In this document: positions 59,491 through 64,000 of the stretch, in pieces | Layout of the letters: every line of letters begins with the position of its first letter | Numbering within the stretch: the first letter of the stretch is position 1 | Source of the DNA: Anthopleura xanthogrammica | Taxonomy: Eukaryota > Cnidaria > Anthozoa > Actiniaria > Actiniidae | DNA: 64,000 nt | Reading direction: 5' to 3' | Assembly (NCBI GenBank): GCA_964019055.1 | Contig: OZ025220.1 | Location: 1,070,334-1,134,333 of the forward strand | The notes under the pieces: generated by a model | What the model saw: the letters and a program-made list of their open reading frames with translations, nothing else | Told to the model about the DNA's origin: nothing | Databases searched by the model: none | Program-made: the position numbers and the translations under genes

Positions 59491-59704
59491 AGTGTGCGTT
59501 GGCGCTATGTACTGTCTTAATGCACGCACTATTAACCAATCAGAAAGCGAGATTTATGACAGTTATCTTATAAATCTCTTTAAACTGAGTAAGCGTGCGA
59601 TCCAAGAGATCCAAGCAGACTGAAAAAACACAATTTAATAGTGAGACATCAATATATAACACTCATATAAGGCACCGTCCACAAGTTTATTAGCCTTTTG
59701 GCTA

Positions 59705-59812
59705 TTTACTTCCTTCCTTCCTTCCTGCCTGCCTTCCTTCTTTCCTTGCTTGCTTGCTTGCTTGCTTACTCACTTACTTACTTACTAACTTGCTTACTTA
59801 CTTACTAGTATC
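59705..59812 (+). repeat. Mixed tetranucleotide tract (CTTC, CTTG, CTTA)
   Basis: Successive blocks of TTCC, GCTT and ACTT units. Confidence 0.85.
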
Positions 59813-60370
59813 CGTATATTTTTGAATCCGCAACTTTGTTATGCGGATTGGTCTTCGTCTACAAGTTCCAGGAAACAGGGTAGACGAATCCACAACTGTT
59901 TGAACGCGGTTTCCAGAGTGGATTTTTTTAATACGGTGTGAATATTTCGTCGTGAGGACGGCCGAGTCCGGAAATTTTCGAATATGCTGACGTAAAAGTG
60001 TGTCGGGACCAGCCTTTTCGTGTGACATATCTCAACATTTTTCGAGGAGCGACTTTTTGAAAACGTTTCCTAGAATGGAATTTTTTGGGAACCCTGTGAA
60101 TAAAACGTCATGTGGACGGCCGAGTCCGGACATATTCGAATATGCTGACATAATAATATCGGGACCACTCTTTTCTGCGTGAGATATATCAACATGGCAC
60201 ATGCTCAATTGACTAAACCTTTGCGAGAAGGTCAGCTGGGTACTAGAGTGTAAGCGGATACCGGTGGACAGGTAAATACGAGTCGAATACACTACGTGTG
60301 GAAGCATTTTTTTTTCAAATCCGCATTAAAAAAAACTGCGAATTCAAAAATTTCCGGATACGTGTGGAAG
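59805..60370. mobile_element. Non-autonomous element with internal tandem duplication
   Basis: Ends TATCCGTATATTTTTGAATC and inverted GAATTCAAAAATTTCCGGATA. Inside, GGACGGCCGAGTCCGGA and TTCGAATATGCTGAC occur twice with a period of about 165 bp. Confidence 0.6.
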
Positions 60371-60579
60371 AGGCCTAAGATAAAGATAGATAAATACAGT
60401 TAAATATATATACATGACGTTAGGAGTAAAGAAGAGAAATGTCACGTGGTTTGCAATTCATATGACGTTGTCCCACCAAAGGGATTTTGGGTGAGTGCCA
60501 ACAAAATGTCACACAAAAACCTAATGAAAAAAAACCATCTTATTTCAGTCATAAAAGAATGTTTTATGGTGCAATATTT

Positions 60580-60870
60580 CCCATTTTATGTGTCATTTTC
60601 TTGAATATAATTTCTTTCTTTACTAGGAATGCTTTTCAGCTATGGTACAATGTTTTCCCATTTCAGACCATGTGTCATTCCCTTGAGTATTATTTCTTTC
60701 TTTACTAGGAATGCTTTTCAGCTATGGTGTAATGTTTTCCCATTTCAGACCATGTGTCATTCCCTTGAGTAGAATTTCTTTCTTTACATGGAGTGCTTAT
60801 CAGATATGGTGCAATGAATACTTTTCATGATCAGCTAAATGGTGCAATGTTTTCCCATTTCAGAGCATAC
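60580..60870. repeat. Tandem copies of the AATGTTTTCCCATTTCAGAC repeat
   Basis: Three partial copies of CAATGTTTTCCCATTTCAGA, two followed by CCATGTGTCATTCCCTTGAG and by TTTCTTTCTTTAC.AGGAATGC. Same family as 46305 and 55305. Confidence 0.65.
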
Positions 60871-61066
60871 TAGGTTTCCCCATACTTTTACAGAAAATGT
60901 AAGCACAAGATTTAAAGTGAAAAAATTCTACTCCGAGAATAAACAGATTTAAAAGGAAAAAGGAAAATGTCTTATTTAACGTCAGTGTAACTTCAGCTAG
61001 TAGCAGGACTTTAAGGGTGCTAACAGTGCGCACTTTAGCCCCTTCTTTCTATTTATGAGTATTTAA

Positions 61067-61664
61067 GGTGACTGACTACTTTAGCAAGGAATAATTACAA
61101 AATGTTCTTAGAAAGACATTTTACACAGAATTTAACGCTGATTCCAAAAATGAAAAGAAAAATGGGGTGTCCCGAGCTCGTTTTCGAGATAATGAATTTT
61201 GAATATAACCATCTTGACAAGTTTTCGAAAGAAAAATGGCGGAAATCACGCTTTGCACACAAAAAATCATAACTCAAAAATTAAAAAAGCAATTTTCTCA
61301 GGAAATGTACCTTAAACCATATTTTCAAAGATAAACTAAGAATATTTGAAGAAAGTTTTAAAAAAAAGCTAAAAATTCAGCATCTTGTTAACTCAATAAC
61401 CTGAAAATCGTACTCAAACGACAACAACAAAAACACATAAAACGCTTTTTTTATAAGTTCTAATAATCACGTTTTTTTTCAAACTTTCTCAAAAGATTGA
61501 TTTTTACCTGTTGTTTTAGGAAATTCAAAGAAAAATATAGTCCCGTGCCAAATTCGGGGTTTTTGCCCTGTTGAAGTTCAAAACGTTGTTATGCAGTTTT
61601 AAGCGGATTTTGTGCGCGCGCACACCGTGGGCTCAAATTGAACGTTCAAAAGTATTCAGTCACC
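61067..61664. mobile_element. TTAA-flanked MITE, GGTGACTGA ends
   Basis: GGTGACTGACTACTTT at the left and AAAGTATTCAGTCACC at the right, each flanked by TTAA (61063-61066, 61665-61668). 598 bp without coding capacity. A TTAA target suggests piggyBac-type mobilisation, as for 4550-6020, but the two share no terminal sequence. Confidence 0.6.
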
Positions 61665-61674
61665 TTAAAGCTGA

Positions 61675-61790
61675 AACTACACGGATTAGAGAGAAGTCGA
61701 AACAGACGTGGAGATCCTGAGGATTGAACCGTGGACCTCTAGCTCCTAGGGCAGCGCACTAACCAACTGAGCTAAGAATGCTTCTGCTTG
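61675..61790 (-). mobile_element. tRNA-derived SINE-like sequence
   Basis: On the minus strand TTAGCTCAGTTGGTTAG (box A) and GGTTCAATCC (box B) lie at tRNA spacing with an anticodon-like GCTGCCCTAGGAGC between them. Acceptor and T-stem arms do not pair, so it is not a working tRNA; it fits the 5' head of a tRNA-derived SINE whose body runs toward 61670. It abuts the TTAA element. Confidence 0.6.
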
Positions 61791-62046
61791 AAACATGTTG
61801 TAAAGCACTTGCAGCACGTCGAAATGAAGGACAAAACAATAGGTTCCAATTCTCAGGAGATTGAAATGTTTTTGTTTTGTCCTCAAAATTGAGCTGATTT
61901 GACGTCACGTGCAAGTGATCTATAAAGATCTAGATCAATCACAGCCACCATACTTGTCCTATCTCATTGCAATAGCTCTTCCTAACACATTTCCTCCTTT
62001 GAGCCACAAGTTTTAGTATTTTCTAAATGTTTCTGGTTTCTTATAT

Positions 62047-62402
62047 TTACCTTAAATACAAAATAACCAGAGTTGACATAAATACAAGAACGCTGATTCT
62101 AGTGAAGTCTGTTGTACTGTGGGCTCGGTTACATAGATTTGTATAGCAGCAGTTCGCTTTGCAGTAATGTCCTTGCTTTTTACAATCTGCCTCCATCGTA
62201 CTGCAAAACATTTTAGTTGAGCACATTTTAGTAAACCATTTGATTGTATCATTCCCTCGACGCAAAACCCTATATTCCTTTATGCAAGCGTCAAATTTGG
62301 ACATAGAATTTAAGATCACAGAACAATTGAAGGAAATGGCCTTGTTGTCGCATTCTTCCCAAGACTTTTGTGAGGCACAAGTATAGCAATTAATGCTGAT
62401 AG
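62047..62402 (-). CDS. Ly6/uPAR-domain GPI-anchored protein (first exon uncertain)
   Basis: The exon after the CTTTTGTCTGTTTCAG acceptor, phase 1, encodes AISINCYTCASQKSWEEC, a twelve-cysteine Ly6 domain with the signature CCYTNLCN, and a hydrophobic C-terminus (ISVLVFMSTLVILYL) for GPI anchoring. Length and phase match exon 2 of the gene at 54386, to which it looks related (W-E-x-C, DxC..EYR, C..MEADC). The signal-peptide exon is not settled: 62895-62862 fits phase and hydrophobicity but lies inside a MITE; reading straight through into intron-like sequence also gives a hydrophobic stretch; or the exon is beyond the window. Confidence 0.82.
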
Positions 62403-62497
62403 CTGAAACAGACAAAAGAAAAATGGTTGCAAAAAATTTGACAGCAAAGTTGTAGAGAAAAAAGATATATAGTCTGTTCCCCTCCCCTCCCCTCCCC

Positions 62498-62653
62498 TCA
62501 TTTCCTGTCTCGTGCAGAATGTTCATCAGCTGAATCACAAGTTTTCAATAGAATTCTTTCTGGCTGACAGCACATGGTGGTCAGTGTTTGACCACCATTT
62601 GGAGCAGATAATGAGATTCAAAGACTTTTATCAGCTGATTGAAACCCAGCTAT
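62498..62653. mobile_element. MITE copy (same family as 57783), one end lost
   Basis: The inverted counterpart of 57783-57960: CATTTCCTGTCTCGTGC, TTCTTTCTGGCTGACAGCAC, GGTGGTCAGTGTTTGACCACC and TGAAACCCAGCTAT. The outer end near 62498 is truncated in a CCCCTCCCCTC tract. Confidence 0.7.
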
Positions 62654-63070
62654 AGCCCAATTTCGATATTCTACTTGAGTAATCACGCACAAAGCAATTC
62701 AAGACGAGGATCCGGGGAAACAAAAGAATATATTAGGTTACTCCATTGTTTCCCCAGAGCTTCTCCTTGAATAGCATTTTTCACGGTTACTAAAAATAGA
62801 TATTGCAAAGCATTGTGGGATCGAAATGCGGACAAACATTGTAAAAAAAGGCTTAGTTTACAGGGGGAAAAGATCAATATCAGTCGAAAAACCATAGTTT
62901 TCCATGAATTATAAACAACAAGACAAGAAAATATTGTTGCAGCATATTAGCGTGTGTTTTGGGCTTGGCTGTCCACATTTCAATCCCATAATGCATCATC
63001 GTCACGTCATCCGTGGAAAGTGCTATTGATTTGTGCGTGATCACTCAACCAGAATATCGAAAGTGGGCTA
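62653..63070. mobile_element. 418-bp MITE, TAGCCCA...TGGGCTA ends
   Basis: About 45 bp of imperfect inverted repeat at each end (TTTCGATATTCT, GATCACGCACAAA modules), plus an inner mirrored pair GCATTGTGGGATCGAAATG / CATTTCAATCCCATAATGC. It abuts the MITE at 62498-62653. Confidence 0.65.
62862..62895 (-). CDS. Possible signal-peptide exon of the 62047 Ly6 gene
   Basis: ATG followed by MVFRLILIFSP and a donor-like T|GTAAAC in phase 1, giving a continuous frame with 62402-62047 (390 nt, 129 aa). It is hydrophobic enough for a signal peptide, but it lies inside a palindromic MITE and the donor is weak. Either an exonised MITE or chance. Confidence 0.25.
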
Positions 63071-63208
63071 TTTCATTGCTACGCGCCCGACTTCAATCAA
63101 ACCGTTCGAAATATTTTAAGTCGCGTTTTTGGATGAAAACTCGAAGAAATATGACTTTATTTAGAAAATGAAGGAAATAATACTGATAATTTATGGTTTT
63201 TTATTTAA

Positions 63209-63370
63209 TTTCGATAATCTGATTACCAGTAAAGCATCTAAGAATCCAAAATTATTTGTTGACGGACGTAGCTTTGAAGTTCTGTGAGCATGAGAATGAG
63301 TTCAGAGCGAAATTTATAATTTCAGATGATTTTGGATTCTAAAATGCTTTACTAGTTATCAGATCATCAA
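63209..63370. mobile_element. Palindromic MITE
   Basis: TCGATAATCTGATTACCAGT..AAAGCAT..AGAATCCAAAAT at the left is mirrored at the right (ATTTTGGATTCT..ATGCTTT..AGATCATCA). The remaining sequence to 64000 shows no gene. Confidence 0.6.
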
Positions 63371-64000
63371 ATTTAAATGGAGTATATAGAACCAATACTG
63401 AAAATATTGTATCAGGGTTAGGCGTTAGTTAGTACCTGTTGTTATTGTTATAATTTTTTTTCTATGAGCTCTGTTTATTCTTTTCTGTAAGATTCATTAA
63501 TTGTATACCAAATAAAATAAAATTTCACAATCCCTGATAGATGCTTTCCCGTCCCGTCCCCTCCCCACTTAGGTATCAATATAATCATCTTATCTCAAGG
63601 TTCAGCGTGGTTTTTATAATATTGATGAAGCATCCCCCAATGTGCCGACGAAACACTGTCACCAAAACCAATATTAATGTAAATAATTTTTGTTTTGAAC
63701 GGCTGTATTATACGAAATATTGACTCGCGTTCGAACCATGACTACAGGTCACGTAAAACAAACATCCAAGTAGCATCGACCTTGAAAAATCATCAGACAA
63801 ATAAGTTTTTTTTTTTTTTAATTTTGTCGTTTAACCGTATTGCTAAACATTTTGAAGACATGAGAATTTATTTTTCAGTTTTTATTTAAAAGAAAAAAAG
63901 TTTTTTCCAGGGAAAAATATACATAATGGTAATTGAACTAAGTGGAGTGCAATTTGGTCTGATATCAAACGCGCGATAACAAAATCACACGACCGCGTAG

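Larger units (their letters stand above)
56757..62046. other. 5.3-kb intergenic region
   Basis: Between two minus-strand Ly6 genes. No supported gene. It holds MITEs (57783, 59805, 60580, 61067), a SINE-like sequence and the 59.0-kb octamer array. Nothing recognised in 56.8-57.78, 57.97-58.98 and 60.88-61.06 kb; 58.85-59.02 kb is an A-rich AATA/AAAT low-complexity tract. Confidence 0.6.

Noticed and set aside
61706..61785. Functional tRNA gene
   Set aside because: Box A and B are present but acceptor and T stems do not pair; better explained as a SINE head.
62047..62538. Single-exon form of the third Ly6 gene starting at 62538
   Set aside because: Its N-terminal 30 residues are Gly/Glu-rich before the hydrophobic part, which is an unlikely signal peptide, and the polypyrimidine acceptor at 62403 fits the two-exon layout of the other Ly6 genes.

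Overview
The window is nuclear DNA of a multicellular animal. It has AT-rich non-coding DNA, GT/AG introns with polypyrimidine tracts, secreted and GPI-type cell-surface genes (CUB, NIDO, Sushi, Ly6/uPAR), a BEL/Pao LTR retrotransposon, many palindromic MITE-like elements and very long simple repeats. The gene families fit a marine invertebrate, most likely a cnidarian; that placement is inference. There are no operons, bacterial promoters or CRISPR arrays. Exon models were assembled by eye from homology, splice sites and phase, with no transcript evidence.

1-20.5 kb (+): the 3' part of a modular cell-surface gene. A genomic unit of about 3.5-5 kb is repeated about three times. Each full unit carries four phase 1-1 exons: a 10-Cys module (183 bp), a half Cys-module plus CUB domain (450-465 bp), a second 10-Cys module (183 bp) and a 30-residue linker (90 bp). 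The last unit ends in a half Cys-module and a hydrophobic tail that looks like a GPI signal. All visible exons join in one frame (2634 nt). Mobile DNA lies in the introns: a TTAA-flanked 1.47-kb element, a 728-bp inserted element, a palindromic MITE in every unit, and a recent full-length BEL/Pao element (12238-19758, minus) with 366-bp LTRs that look identical, a GCCAC target duplication and one stop codon between RNase H and integrase.

20.5-28.5 kb: a two-exon Ly6/uPAR gene (+, 21954-22680), decayed virus- or Maverick-like ORFs (22.98-24.05 kb), a duplicated copy of the last exon of the CUB gene (25.78 kb) and four long short-unit tandem arrays.

28.5-43.8 kb (minus): a seven-exon type I membrane protein gene, reconstructed in one frame (2775 nt, 924 aa): signal peptide, NIDO domain over four exons, a beta-rich module, a long Asn/Gly repeat, Sushi, transmembrane helix and short basic tail. 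Intron 1 is about 9.9 kb; the last intron holds a 57-bp minisatellite.

43.8-64 kb: mostly non-coding, with MITEs, a tRNA-derived SINE-like sequence and microsatellites, plus two minus-strand Ly6/uPAR genes (54386-56756 complete; 62047-62402 with uncertain first exon). All complete genes seen encode secreted or surface-anchored Cys-rich proteins, so the locus looks like a cell-surface/extracellular gene neighbourhood reshaped by exon duplication and transposons.
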